DNA of 47,700 bases from SAR116 cluster bacterium AG-337-N21. Lineage in GTDB: Bacteria > Pseudomonadota > Alphaproteobacteria > Puniceispirillales > Marisalimonadaceae. The notes under the pieces are model-generated. The model was given only the letters and a program-made list of their open reading frames with translations. It did not search any database and had not been told where the DNA came from. Each line of letters begins with the position of its first letter. Position 1 is the stretch's first letter. Where the stretch lies: contig QBZZ01000017.1 in NCBI GenBank assembly GCA_003282145.1, positions 1 to 47,700 of the forward strand, in the 5' to 3' direction. Position numbers and translations under genes: made by a program. Of the stretch, positions 22,993-32,120 are shown one piece after another.

Positions 22993-25738
22993 AAAAGTAT
23001 CTTTTTTTCTCAATGGTAAGCTTGTGATTGCTAATAACAATGAGACAATCTGGGACGTTTCTAAAAGAAACGGTAAAATTATTCCTCATCTTTGTCATAG
23101 TGGAAAAACTGGATATAAACCCGATGGTAATTGTAGAGCCTGTGTTGTAGAAGTTAAGGGAGAAAAAGCATTAACCGCATCTTGTATAAGAAAGCCTATA
23201 GATGGAATGGAAGTTTTTACTAACAACCCAAAAGTAGAAAAATCCCAAAAATTAGTTTTAGAATTACTTTTAACTGATCAACCTAAAATAAAACAGAAAA
23301 CATATCAAGAGGATCACTTTTGGAATATACTTAATATAAAACAAATTACCTCCTCTAGATTTACTCCTAAAAAATCTGACACAGTCCCTAAGACTGATAA
23401 CAGTCATCCTGCCATGACAGTTGCCTTAGACGCGTGTATACAGTGCGGTTTGTGTATCAGGGCATGTAGAGATATTCAAGTAAATGATGTGTTAGGCATG
23501 TCTGGAAGAGGAGCAAATAGTTATCCCGTATTTGATACAAATTCTTTAATGGGAGAAAGTAGTTGTGTAGGCTGTGGAGAATGTGTCCAAGCCTGTCCAA
23601 CGGGTGCCCTTATTGAAACTTCTTTAATTAATGACGATAATAATCAAACAGTCTATCCTGACAAAAAAATTAAGAGTTTGTGTCCATTTTGCGGCGTTGG
23701 GTGTCAAACATTGGTAAGTGTTAAAGATAATTCCATAATGTCCGTCGATGGCTACGAAGGCCCAGCAAATGAAAACCGATTGTGTATTAAAGGTCGTTTT
23801 GGATATGACTATATAAGCAGTCCAGTTAGACTAAAAGAACCACTTATTAGAATAAGTCAAAAAACAAAGTCATGGGATTTATCTATTGACGATGAAAATA
23901 TTTATAAATATTTTAGAAAAGCTTCATGGGATGAAGCTCTCAACAAAGCATCACATAATTTTACTAAAATTTTAAAAAATAATGAAAATGCATTAGCTGG
24001 TTTTGGTTCTGCAAAAGGATCGAATGAAGAAGCTTATATATTTCAAAAATTAATAAGAACAGGTTTCCAAACCAACAATGTAGATCATTGTACTCGTCTT
24101 TGTCATGCATCATCTGTCGCTGCATTACTACAATCAGTAGGTTCTGCTGCTGTAACGGCACCATTCACTGCTGTTAAGGATACTGAATGCATAATTTTAA
24201 TAGGTGCAAGACCAGAACAGAACCACCCTGTTGCAGCCTCTTATTTTAAACAAGCTGTTAAAAATGGTTCAAAATTAATTATTATGGATCCTAGAAGACA
24301 AAACTTATCTAGATATGCAACTCATCATTTACAATTTAATCCAGGACAGGATTTAGCATTACTAAATGCTATTATACATACAATAATAAAAGAAAATTTA
24401 ATTAATGAAGATTATATCAAATATTATACTGAGGGATTTACTCTTTTAGAAAAAGAAATTGAGAAATTCAATCCTTTAATAATGCAGGATTTATGTGGGA
24501 TAAATCAGGATATAATTAGAGATGTTGCAAGAATATATGCAAAATCAAAATCTTCTATAATTTTCTGGGGTATGGGGATTTCACAACACGTTCATGGAAC
24601 GCAGAATGCATTTTCATTGATAAACTTAGCTTTAATAACAGGACATCTTGGTAAACCAGGAACAGGGCTTCACCCATTGAGAGGACAAAATAATGTCCAG
24701 GGAGCGTCAGATGCAGGCCTTATACCCATGGCTTATCCTGATTATTATTCTGTAAATAAACAAACAAATAAATCAAAAATGGAAAGTTTTTGGGATACTA
24801 ACTTAGATCTTAATGAAGGTAAAACAGTAGTTGAAATTATTGAAGAGATTTCTTCAGGAAAAATTAAAGGATTATACGTTCAAGGTGAAAATCCTGCTAT
24901 GTCAGATCCAGATCAAATCCATTCAAGAAAAGCACTAGCAAAATTAGAACACTTAGTTGTTCAAGATATTTTTATGACTGAAACTGCTTGGAATGCAGAT
25001 GTGATATTACCCGCATCAGCACATGCTGAGAAAACTGGAACATATACTAACACTAACAGACAAGTTCAAATAGGTAGAGCAGTTGTAGACCCACCAAATG
25101 GAGTTAAACAAGATTGGTGGATTATTCAAGAAATTGCAAAAAGAATGGGATTGGCTTGGAGTTATAAATCTCCTGTAGATATTTTTAATGAAATGAAATT
25201 AGTTATGCCATCATTAAACAATATTTCTTGGGAACGATTGGAAAAAGATAATCATGTTACGTATCCTGTTAAGAGTGAATTATTTCCGGGAGAAGATATT
25301 ATATTTAATGACGGTTTTCCAACCTCTAATAATTTAGCTAAAATCATCCCCGTAAATTTAAGTAAGCCAAATGAAGAATTGAATAGTGATTTCCCATTAA
25401 TTTTGTCTACTGGAAGATTATTAGAACATTGGCATACGGGAACAATGACAAGAAGAGCTGTCATATTAAACGAACTTGAGCCAGATCCCATCATTTTTAT
25501 GAATCAGGTTGATAGTAATTTTTATAATCTTGATTTAAATAAAGCAGTTATAATCGAAACTAGGCGAGGTAAAATTAGTATTAAAATAAGACATGATGAT
25601 GATCTTCTCCCTGGTATGATATTTTTACCTTTTTGTTTTAAAGAGGCTGCCGCAAATATTTTAACTAATTCAGATTTAGATCCTGTAGGAAAAATACCTG
25701 AGTTAAAATTTAGTGCGGCTAGGGTATATCAAAACTAA
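22985..25738 (+). CDS. fdhA: Formate dehydrogenase catalytic (molybdopterin) subunit
   Basis: 917 residues from ATG 22985, which overlaps the previous stop; an ATG six codons earlier gives a less natural N-terminus. Domain order: N-terminal [2Fe-2S] (Cys37, 50, 53, 67), two ferredoxin [4Fe-4S] motifs (ACIQCGLCIRAC near 150-161, SCVGCGECVQACPTGA near 193-208), then CPFCGVGC and LCIKG for the cluster next to the molybdenum centre. DHCTRLCHASSV carries the Cys-His pair expected at the metal (Cys, not selenocysteine). The C-terminal cofactor domain contains LSTGRLLEHWHTGTMTRR. Formate is oxidised to CO2. I see no His-Cys3 cluster motif between the first and second Fe-S groups. FdhD-like maturation genes are not in the window. 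Confidence 0.93.
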   Translation: MAEKVSFFLNGKLVIANNNETIWDVSKRNGKIIPHLCHSGKTGYKPDGNCRACVVEVKGEKALTASCIRKPIDGMEVFTNNPKVEKSQKLVLELLLTDQPKIKQKTYQEDHFWNILNIKQITSSRFTPKKSDTVPKTDNSHPAMTVALDACIQCGLCIRACRDIQVNDVLGMSGRGANSYPVFDTNSLMGESSCVGCGECVQACPTGALIETSLINDDNNQTVYPDKKIKSLCPFCGVGCQTLVSVKDNSIMSVDGYEGPANENRLCIKGRFGYDYISSPVRLKEPLIRISQKTKSWDLSIDDENIYKYFRKASWDEALNKASHNFTKILKNNENALAGFGSAKGSNEEAYIFQKLIRTGFQTNNVDHCTRLCHASSVAALLQSVGSAAVTAPFTAVKDTECIILIGARPEQNHPVAASYFKQAVKNGSKLIIMDPRRQNLSRYATHHLQFNPGQDLALLNAIIHTIIKENLINEDYIKYYTEGFTLLEKEIEKFNPLIMQDLCGINQDIIRDVARIYAKSKSSIIFWGMGISQHVHGTQNAFSLINLALITGHLGKPGTGLHPLRGQNNVQGASDAGLIPMAYPDYYSVNKQTNKSKMESFWDTNLDLNEGKTVVEIIEEISSGKIKGLYVQGENPAMSDPDQIHSRKALAKLEHLVVQDIFMTETAWNADVILPASAHAEKTGTYTNTNRQVQIGRAVVDPPNGVKQDWWIIQEIAKRMGLAWSYKSPVDIFNEMKLVMPSLNNISWERLEKDNHVTYPVKSELFPGEDIIFNDGFPTSNNLAKIIPVNLSKPNEELNSDFPLILSTGRLLEHWHTGTMTRRAVILNELEPDPIIFMNQVDSNFYNLDLNKAVIIETRRGKISIKIRHDDDLLPGMIFLPFCFKEAAANILTNSDLDPVGKIPELKFSAARVYQN

Positions 25739-25817
25739 ATATTTATTTACTTATGATTCAAATATATTTTAAATAATAAAAGTAGATTTGACTTATTGAG
25801 TTAAGAAAGGGTTAAAA

Positions 25818-26321
25818 ATGAGCTGGCAAAATAATCTTTTCAAAATATTAAAAAGTGAAGAAATTAAAATATTTAGTTATGTACCAGATGCTGGTCATAA
25901 AATATTAATAAATAATGCTATTAAAGATAACTCGATTATTGCAGTTCCTCTTACTTCTGAAGAAGAAGGAATTGGTATTGCAGCAGGATCTTATCTTGGT
26001 GGTTTGAAGTCAGTGTTGTTGATGCAAAGTAGTGGAGTTGGAAATTGTATTAATCAACTGTCATTAATTAATAATGGACAATTCCCTTTTTTAACAATTG
26101 TAACAATGAGGGGAGAGTTTGGGGAAGGTAACCCTTGGCAATATGCTATGGGCCAGGCTGTAATACCAGCTCTAAATTCAATAGGAATAAATTGTTTAAA
26201 AATTGAAAGTGAATATGATGTTGAAAGAACTATAAAAGCTTCTTTGACTATGGTTTTTAAGTCAGAAAGATCTGTTGCAGTTTTGCTCTCTCAAAAATTA
26301 ATTGGAGCCAAAGCTTTTTAG
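25818..26321 (+). CDS. comD: TPP-dependent decarboxylase, alpha (N-terminal) subunit, sulfopyruvate-decarboxylase-like
   Basis: 167 residues, AAAGG upstream of ATG. A TPP-enzyme PYR-domain protein: VPLTSEEEGIGIAAGSYLGG carries the Glu that activates TPP, and LLMQSSGVGNCINQLSLI and TMRGEFGEGNPWQ follow the pattern of sulfopyruvate/phosphonopyruvate decarboxylases. In the archaeal coenzyme M pathway ComD and ComE are separate chains, as here; bacterial homologues serve C3-sulfonate or phosphonate breakdown. Substrate is therefore either sulfopyruvate or phosphonopyruvate. The beta subunit gene follows at once. Symbol given by family only. Confidence 0.75.
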   Translation: MSWQNNLFKILKSEEIKIFSYVPDAGHKILINNAIKDNSIIAVPLTSEEEGIGIAAGSYLGGLKSVLLMQSSGVGNCINQLSLINNGQFPFLTIVTMRGEFGEGNPWQYAMGQAVIPALNSIGINCLKIESEYDVERTIKASLTMVFKSERSVAVLLSQKLIGAKAF

Positions 26322-26334
26322 GAATAAAATTAAA

Positions 26335-26910
26335 ATGTATTCATTAGATAGAAAAAAGGTAATTCCGCGACTGTTAGGTGACACTGATAGATTCCTTATA
26401 ATTTCAGGGTTAGCTGGGCCTGCAAAAGATATTGGATTTTTAACTAAAGAAAGCCCTAATACGTTCTTGTTCGGAGGAGCGATGGGAGGCGCTATTCCAA
26501 CTTCCTTAGGTTTAGCTCTGGCAAGGCCTAATGACACAATTCTTTGTGTCTCAGGCGATGGTGATGTTCTAATGTCTATGGGCTCTTTAGCAACCGTTGC
26601 TACAATGAAACCAAATAATCTCATTATAATTTGTGTAGACAATGCATTATATTTAGAGACGGGTGGTCAAAAGTCACATACTGGATTGGGTGTTGATTTA
26701 GATGTTGTTGCACAAGGATGTGGTTTTTCTAATACTTTAACTATAAATGATGAGGACGACTTGTTAAAAGGAACAACTTTAGTTAATGATGATTTTAATG
26801 GACCTACTTTTATACTCCTAAAGGTTAATCAATCAAGACCTCCTCAATATTCTAGAAATTGGAATGCATCTCAAGCCAAAATAAAATTTAGACAAAACAT
26901 ATTAAAATAA
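26335..26910 (+). CDS. comE: TPP-dependent decarboxylase, beta (C-terminal) subunit, sulfopyruvate-decarboxylase-like
   Basis: 191 residues from ATG 26335 (an in-frame TTG at 26302 would overlap the alpha gene; AGGA at 26319 precedes the ATG). It is the TPP-binding PP domain: GAMGGAIPTSLGLALARP, then GDGDVLMSMGSLATVATM...NNLIIICVDNALY, the GDG-(about 25)-N(N) diphosphate/Mg2+ motif, and LETGGQKSHT. The pair forms one enzyme that decarboxylates a C3 2-oxoacid bearing sulfonate or phosphonate. No Xsc, phosphonatase or sulfolactate dehydrogenase gene lies in the window, so the acid product's fate is not shown. Confidence 0.75.
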   Translation: MYSLDRKKVIPRLLGDTDRFLIISGLAGPAKDIGFLTKESPNTFLFGGAMGGAIPTSLGLALARPNDTILCVSGDGDVLMSMGSLATVATMKPNNLIIICVDNALYLETGGQKSHTGLGVDLDVVAQGCGFSNTLTINDEDDLLKGTTLVNDDFNGPTFILLKVNQSRPPQYSRNWNASQAKIKFRQNILK

Positions 26911-26929
26911 ATTTTGCCTTTTTTTATAT

Positions 26930-26959
26930 TAGTAAATATGTTAACTAAATGGTTTACTA
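26930..26959. promoter_or_regulatory. Candidate MarR operator
   Basis: Inverted repeat TAGTAAA (26930-26936) ... TTTACTA (26953-26959), 30 bp overall, centred 42 bases before the marR-type start. A second small palindrome (CTAG-GAAA-CTAG, 26957-26968) overlaps its right arm. Size and position fit the operators that MarR repressors bind in their own promoters, but the spacing is wider than average. Confidence 0.35.
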
Positions 26960-26986
26960 GGAAACTAGATTTTAAAAGGTTAGGTT

Positions 26987-27421
26987 TTGAAAGAAATATT
27001 TGAAGAAAATATTGGTTTGTTAATTCATGATGTTGCTCGATTACTTAGAGTTCTGTATGACCGTCAAATGGCTTCAATTGGACTTACTAGGTCTCAGTGG
27101 TGGTTGTTAACTTACTTATTTTTTAAAGATGGTATCAATCAATCAGAACTTGGAATTCTTATGGATATTGAAAAGGCACCATTAAGTAGACTTTTAGACC
27201 GCATGGAAAAAAAAGGGTGGGTAATAAGAAAAAATGAAAGCAAAGACCGCCGCACAAAAAATATTTATTTATCTGAAAGTATTAAACCACTTATATCTTC
27301 TATGAGACACAAAGCTGCAGAATACAGAAGTGAATCATTATCTATATTGTCGGATAAAGAGCGCAATAAATTAAAAGACATCCTTCAAATTTTAAAACAA
27401 GATTTAACTTCTAAGATTTAA
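26987..27421 (+). CDS. MarR-family transcriptional regulator
   Basis: 144 residues, TTG start with AGGTTAGG upstream. Winged helix-turn-helix: RSQWWLLTYLFFKDGINQSELGILMDIEKAPLSRLLDRMEKKGWVIRKN, then SKDRRTKNIYLS (wing, DR-R motif), with dimerisation helices at both ends. It precedes an EmrA/EmrB-like efflux pair on the same strand, the typical emrRAB layout, so it probably represses that pump and is released by an aromatic or lipophilic ligand. It has no DNA-independent domain. The alternative, a regulator of aromatic catabolism, is less likely given the neighbours. Confidence 0.92.
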   Translation: MKEIFEENIGLLIHDVARLLRVLYDRQMASIGLTRSQWWLLTYLFFKDGINQSELGILMDIEKAPLSRLLDRMEKKGWVIRKNESKDRRTKNIYLSESIKPLISSMRHKAAEYRSESLSILSDKERNKLKDILQILKQDLTSKI

Positions 27422-27440
27422 ATTAAGGAAAAAAGCCTAA

Positions 27441-28844
27441 ATGGAAAATAAAATAGAAAACGAAAATAATTCTAAAAATACCAATAATATCAAAAGATTT
27501 ATATTATTAGTTTTGTTTCCTTCATTAATAATTTTATTAACTTTAGGTTATTTTTATTCTTTAGGAAGGTATATTAATACTGAAAATGCATATATAAAAG
27601 CACCAATAGTTTCTGTTCAGTCAGAGATTTCTGGAAGAATTGATAAGGTATATATTAAAAATAACCAGAGAATTTCAAAAGGTGAAAAACTATTCAAAAT
27701 TGATGTTGCAAAATTAAATTTGAATCTTGCTGAACAGAAAGAAATTTTGAGCAATACATTTCAGGAAATAGAAAATATTAAAGCTAAATATAAAGAAGCT
27801 CAGCAACAAATAAATTTAGCTAATGAAAAAATTGTTTATTTTTCATCTGAGATTAATCGTATTAAAAATATTTTAAAAGTAGATATTGAATTAGCTCAAG
27901 AAAAGGTAAACTTTTATTATACAGATCTAAAACGTCTAAAACGCTCTTATAAAGTTAAAATAAAGTTAGCAGAGGAAAAATTAAAATTTAAAAAGATTGA
28001 ACTAGATAGAATTAGATTATTAGTAGACAAAGGTGTTGGACTAAAAAGTAAATTACAGGAGGTTAAACATTTATATAATCTGGCCTTTGAGGAGTTAAAT
28101 TCATCTAAAATTAATACTGACATCGAAAGAACAGAATACTTATATAACACTGCTCTAAAATCTCTAGAAAGTATTAAAATAAACAGTAAAATAGAAGAAG
28201 TAACTTATGAATACAACATAGCAAAAAGTGAACTTGAATTAGCAAGACAAAAAGCTAAAACCATATTAACGACATTACTTAATGATAAAAATATTAAAAC
28301 TAAAGAGCATCCTCTTTACTTAAAGCAATTAAGTAAGTTTAATCAAATAAAGTTTGATATTAACAAATCTATTGTTTTTGCTGAACAAGACGGAATAGTC
28401 GCACAAATGAACCTTGAAGAAGGGGAGTATATAGATGCTGGTAAAATTCTTTTTGCTATAATTGACGAAAAAAAAGCTTGGTTAGAAGCTAATTTAAAAG
28501 AAACTGATTTAACGAACATAAAAGTTGGTCAATCAGCATTGTTTACACCTGACTCATATCCTAATAGCAAATGGAACGCTCAAGTTGAAAGCATAAGTCC
28601 GGCTACTGGTGCAGAGTTTTCAATTCTACCACCACAAAATTCTTCTGGAAACTGGGTTAAAGTTGTTCAAAGAATTCCTGTTAGGTTGTCTATATCTGAC
28701 TTTGATAAAAGAAAATCAAAAAAATCTAATATTAATAGAAATCTTCGTGTTGGAATGTCAGTTTCTGTGACAATTGATACTAATTACGAGGGTAAAGTAC
28801 CTATATTAATTAGACCCTTTTCTAGTATTTTTAAAATGTTTTGA
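27441..28844 (+). CDS. HlyD/EmrA-type membrane fusion protein, long coiled coil
   Basis: 467 residues. A cytoplasmic Asn/Lys-rich tail, one membrane anchor (about 20-42: RFILLVLFPSLIILLTLGYFYS), a lipoyl half-domain (VSVQSEISGRIDKVYIKNNQRISKGEKLFKID), a very long heptad region from about 90 to 300, then the second lipoyl strand and barrel (SIVFAEQDGIVAQMNLEEGEYIDAGKILFAIIDE...). The typical EmrA protein has about 390 residues; here the coiled coil is 60-80 residues longer, with a repeated ELNSSKINTDIERTEYLY / SLESIKINSKIEEVTYEY pair. It connects the inner-membrane pump to an outer-membrane channel that is not in the window. Confidence 0.9.
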   Translation: MENKIENENNSKNTNNIKRFILLVLFPSLIILLTLGYFYSLGRYINTENAYIKAPIVSVQSEISGRIDKVYIKNNQRISKGEKLFKIDVAKLNLNLAEQKEILSNTFQEIENIKAKYKEAQQQINLANEKIVYFSSEINRIKNILKVDIELAQEKVNFYYTDLKRLKRSYKVKIKLAEEKLKFKKIELDRIRLLVDKGVGLKSKLQEVKHLYNLAFEELNSSKINTDIERTEYLYNTALKSLESIKINSKIEEVTYEYNIAKSELELARQKAKTILTTLLNDKNIKTKEHPLYLKQLSKFNQIKFDINKSIVFAEQDGIVAQMNLEEGEYIDAGKILFAIIDEKKAWLEANLKETDLTNIKVGQSALFTPDSYPNSKWNAQVESISPATGAEFSILPPQNSSGNWVKVVQRIPVRLSISDFDKRKSKKSNINRNLRVGMSVSVTIDTNYEGKVPILIRPFSSIFKMF

Positions 28845-28851
28845 GGTTTAA

Positions 28852-30354
28852 TTGAAACCTTTAATATCAGAAACAAATTCATCATTTAAATGGTTCATTT
28901 TAGCCACTGCGACCTTTGTGACTATGCTATATGCCATGAACGTAACAATAGCGTCAATTGCATTATCTGATATGAGAGGAGCAATGGGAGCCACTCAAGA
29001 TCAAATTTCTTGGGTTGTTACTGGTAATATTGTTGCCACAGCTATCTTTACTCCCTTTGCTGGATGGCTTTCGTCTAGAATACAAATTCGGACCATACTT
29101 ATTTTTAGTGTTCTTGGTTTTATAATATCCTCGATATTCTGTGGAATATCTAATTCCCTTGAAGAAATAGTTTTTTTTAGAGTTGCACAAGGAGTTTTTG
29201 GGGCTCCTCTACCTCCTCTATCACAAACTTTAGTTCTAGCAGCATTTCCAAAAAGACAAATTTCGCTTGCAATGGCTGTTTGGGGAATGGGTACTATTTT
29301 GGGACCAGTAATTGCTCCAACTATTGGAGGTTATTTAGGAGAATTACTTAATTGGCGATGGATTTTTTACACCTTAGTCCCATTTGGTTTTTGTGCTTTA
29401 TTTGCAGTTATGATTACTGTTCCTAAAAAATCTGTTCAAGGAGGACTTTCTTTAGATTGGATAGGTTTTTTAGCTTTGGCATGTAGCGTGGCCGCTTTGC
29501 AAATAATGTTTGATAGAGGAGAACGAAACAGTTGGTTTGATAGTACTGAGACCATAATTGAATTTGGAGTAGCAATTATTGGCTTTTATATTTTTATTAC
29601 TCATAGCCTAACAACAAAAAAGCCATTTATAAATTTAAGTATATTTAAAGACAGAAATTATACCGTAGGATTAATTCTAATATTTTTCTTTGGTATGTTA
29701 AACTTTGTACCAATGGTAATTTTTCCACCTTTACTTCAAGAATTGAGGGGTTATCCACAATCGGTTATAGGAATTATACTAGGTATTAGAGGCATAGGAA
29801 CCTTCATTGGCTTTGCGATAATAGCTTTAACTAGTCGCATAGATCCTAGGATAATTATATTTTTTGGTTTTGGTATACAAGCAGTTTCAGGTCTGTACAT
29901 GTCCACATTTGACATTAATATGACTTTTTCAAATATTGCTTGGGCCAGTTTAGTGCAAGGTCTTGGTGTAGGGCTGACTTGGCCGCCAGTAAGCGTTATA
30001 TGTTTTGCCACTTTATCAAATAAATTTCATGGTGAGGCAACTGCTATGTTTCATCTTATAAGAAATATAGGATCTAGTTTTTTTATTTCGGTTAGTGTTG
30101 CTGTAGTACTTCATATGGGTCAAATTAACTTTGAAGAAATGGGAGCTATGGTATCATTATGGAATCAAGCGATAAATTTTAACGGTATAATAGACAAACT
30201 TGATAATTTTAATATTGCAAAGTTAACTAACGAATTAAATAGACAAAGTTTAATGATTGGATATATAGATGCATTTAAGCTTTATGCTTGGATTGGCTTT
30301 TTATCAATTCCATTGATTTTTTTAATAAAAGTAAAAAAGGAAGAAAATAAATAG
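28852..30354 (+). CDS. DHA2-family MFS efflux pump, EmrB-like
   Basis: 500 residues, TTG start seven bases past the EmrA-like gene, with TTGAGG nearby. The sequence gives 14 hydrophobic segments, as in the 14-helix DHA2 group. Motif C-like region WGMGTILGPVIAPTIGG and the FAGWLSSRIQIRTIL loop (motif A, lacking the usual acidic GxxxDR) are visible. With the MarR gene and the membrane fusion protein, it forms an emrRAB-like drug-export operon using the proton gradient. The drug spectrum cannot be read off. Confidence 0.93.
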   Translation: MKPLISETNSSFKWFILATATFVTMLYAMNVTIASIALSDMRGAMGATQDQISWVVTGNIVATAIFTPFAGWLSSRIQIRTILIFSVLGFIISSIFCGISNSLEEIVFFRVAQGVFGAPLPPLSQTLVLAAFPKRQISLAMAVWGMGTILGPVIAPTIGGYLGELLNWRWIFYTLVPFGFCALFAVMITVPKKSVQGGLSLDWIGFLALACSVAALQIMFDRGERNSWFDSTETIIEFGVAIIGFYIFITHSLTTKKPFINLSIFKDRNYTVGLILIFFFGMLNFVPMVIFPPLLQELRGYPQSVIGIILGIRGIGTFIGFAIIALTSRIDPRIIIFFGFGIQAVSGLYMSTFDINMTFSNIAWASLVQGLGVGLTWPPVSVICFATLSNKFHGEATAMFHLIRNIGSSFFISVSVAVVLHMGQINFEEMGAMVSLWNQAINFNGIIDKLDNFNIAKLTNELNRQSLMIGYIDAFKLYAWIGFLSIPLIFLIKVKKEENK

Positions 30355-30361
30355 GAGAGTT

Positions 30362-31243
30362 ATGAATAAAAATAATATTTTTTTAATAGATGGTGGTATG
30401 GGACAAGAATTAATTCATAGATCTAAGACCAAACCTGATGGTCTTTGGTCAGCAAAGGTCATGTTAGAAAACTATGATTTGGTAGTTGATCTTCATAAAG
30501 ATTTTATACAATCAGGTGCTGAAGCAATAACAATAAATTCTTACAGCATTACACCTCAAAAACTAAAAAGACACAATTTAGAAGATATGTTTGTAACTCT
30601 ACAAAATAGTGCTATTAGGGCTGCTACCGAAGCAGTTATTTCATCTAAATCAGATAAGAAAATAAAACTATTAGGTTGTCTTCCTCCTTTAGTTATGAGT
30701 TACAAAACATCTATAGGACTTGAAAAGGAAGATGCAAAAGACACTTATAAAAGGATTGTTGACCTTCAAGAACCATTTGTTGATGTTTTTTGTTGTGAAA
30801 CTGTTTGCTCTATAGAAGAAGCAAGTATAGTTACTGAAATTGCGCTAAATTCTGATAAAAAAGTTTGGTTAAGTTTTTGCGTAAAAGAAGAGGATGGTGG
30901 ATTGTTGAGATCTGGAGAAACACTAGAAGATGCCTTAAAAGAATTTGATAATTCGTCAGTTGACTCTTTTCTTATAAATTGTGCTCCACCAGAAGCTATT
31001 CATAAATCAATCGAAATAATGAGAAAATTTTCAAAACCCTTTGGTGCATTGCCAAATGGCTTTGAAACTGTAAACTTTTTAAACGAAACAAATGATGTCT
31101 CAATACTAAACAAAAGAAAAGATTTTAGTTTAGACAAGTTTGTTGAAGATATATTGAGCTTTATTAAAAATAATGCTTCAATAATTGGAGGTTGTTGTGA
31201 AGTCAGTCCCGAATACATAAAAGCTGTGAAAAATAAAATTTAA
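30362..31243 (+). CDS. Homocysteine S-methyltransferase family protein
   Basis: 293 residues, ATG with AGGAGAG seven bases upstream. A zinc-binding (beta/alpha)8 barrel: LIDGGMGQEL at the N-terminus, AEAITINSYS, VDVFCCETVC, LINCAPPEAI (Cys near 207) and IIGGCCEVSPEYI (Cys pair near 278-279) that together ligate Zn. Methyl donor may be S-methylmethionine, betaine or DMSP; bacterial members are mixed and it cannot be decided here. A methyl-sulfur or methyl-nitrogen source would fit this marine genome. A MoxR gene follows after 33 bases. Confidence 0.88.
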   Translation: MNKNNIFLIDGGMGQELIHRSKTKPDGLWSAKVMLENYDLVVDLHKDFIQSGAEAITINSYSITPQKLKRHNLEDMFVTLQNSAIRAATEAVISSKSDKKIKLLGCLPPLVMSYKTSIGLEKEDAKDTYKRIVDLQEPFVDVFCCETVCSIEEASIVTEIALNSDKKVWLSFCVKEEDGGLLRSGETLEDALKEFDNSSVDSFLINCAPPEAIHKSIEIMRKFSKPFGALPNGFETVNFLNETNDVSILNKRKDFSLDKFVEDILSFIKNNASIIGGCCEVSPEYIKAVKNKI

Positions 31244-31276
31244 TGCTTGAATAAAGCTTTAGGAGATTTTAATTCT

Positions 31277-32116
31277 ATGAAATTTGAAGGAACAAGAAAC
31301 TATATATCTACTGATGATTTAAACATAGCTGTTAATGCAGCAATTACACTTGAAAAGCCTCTTTTGATAAAAGGGGAACCTGGTACAGGTAAAACAGAAC
31401 TAGCTAGACAAATTTCTGAAAGTCTTGGTTTAAGTATCATAGAGTGGAATATTAAATCAACTACTAGAGCTCAGCAAGGATTATATGAGTATGACGCTGT
31501 AAGTAGATTAAGAGATAGTCAACTTGGCGATATGAAAATTGAAGATATTGGAAATTATATTAAAAAAGGTAAAATTTGGAATGCTTTTGAATCTAGTGAA
31601 AGATCTGTCCTTCTAATAGATGAAATTGACAAGGCTGACATTGAATTTCCAAATGATCTTTTACAAGAATTAGATAAAATGGAATTTTATGTTTATGAAA
31701 CAAATCAAATTATTAAAGCCAATAAAAGACCGATAGTAATTATTACTTCTAATAATGAAAAAGAATTACCAGAGGCATTTCTTCGAAGATGTTTTTTTCA
31801 TTATATTCAATTTCCTGATATAGAAACACTAGATAAAATTGTGAACGTTCACTTTCCTGAAATTAAAAAATCATTATTACAGAGCGCTTTAAATAGATTT
31901 TTTGAAATTAGAGATGTCCCTGGATTAAAAAAGAAACCTTCGACTTCAGAGGCTCTTGACTGGATAAAACTTCTGTTGATTGAGGATATTAACCCTTTGG
32001 ATTTAAAAAGCGATGGAAAAGATTTACTACCAAAACTTCATGGTGCTCTGATAAAAAATGAACAGGACATCCATTTGTTCGAAAGACTTGCCTTTATGGC
32101 TAGAGGAAATCGTTAA
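31277..32116 (+). CDS. MoxR-family AAA ATPase
   Basis: 279 residues from ATG 31277; an in-frame TTG at 31247 gives ten more residues but a worse fit, and MKFEGTRNYISTDDL is the common start of this group. AAA signatures: Walker A KGEPGTGKTE (about 39-48), Walker B LLIDEIDKADIEFPNDLLQEL, sensor-1 IITSNNEKELPEAFLRRC. These ATPases act with VWA proteins as chaperones that insert cofactors or remodel complexes (MoxR/CoxD class). The VWA partner starts five bases after this stop. Confidence 0.9.
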   Translation: MKFEGTRNYISTDDLNIAVNAAITLEKPLLIKGEPGTGKTELARQISESLGLSIIEWNIKSTTRAQQGLYEYDAVSRLRDSQLGDMKIEDIGNYIKKGKIWNAFESSERSVLLIDEIDKADIEFPNDLLQELDKMEFYVYETNQIIKANKRPIVIITSNNEKELPEAFLRRCFFHYIQFPDIETLDKIVNVHFPEIKKSLLQSALNRFFEIRDVPGLKKKPSTSEALDWIKLLLIEDINPLDLKSDGKDLLPKLHGALIKNEQDIHLFERLAFMARGNR

Positions 32117-32120
32117 AAAC

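Noticed and set aside
21337-25738. Complex I (nuoEFG) genes
   Set aside because: The third domain is a molybdenum formate dehydrogenase chain with Cys-His at the metal, and no other nuo genes are nearby.
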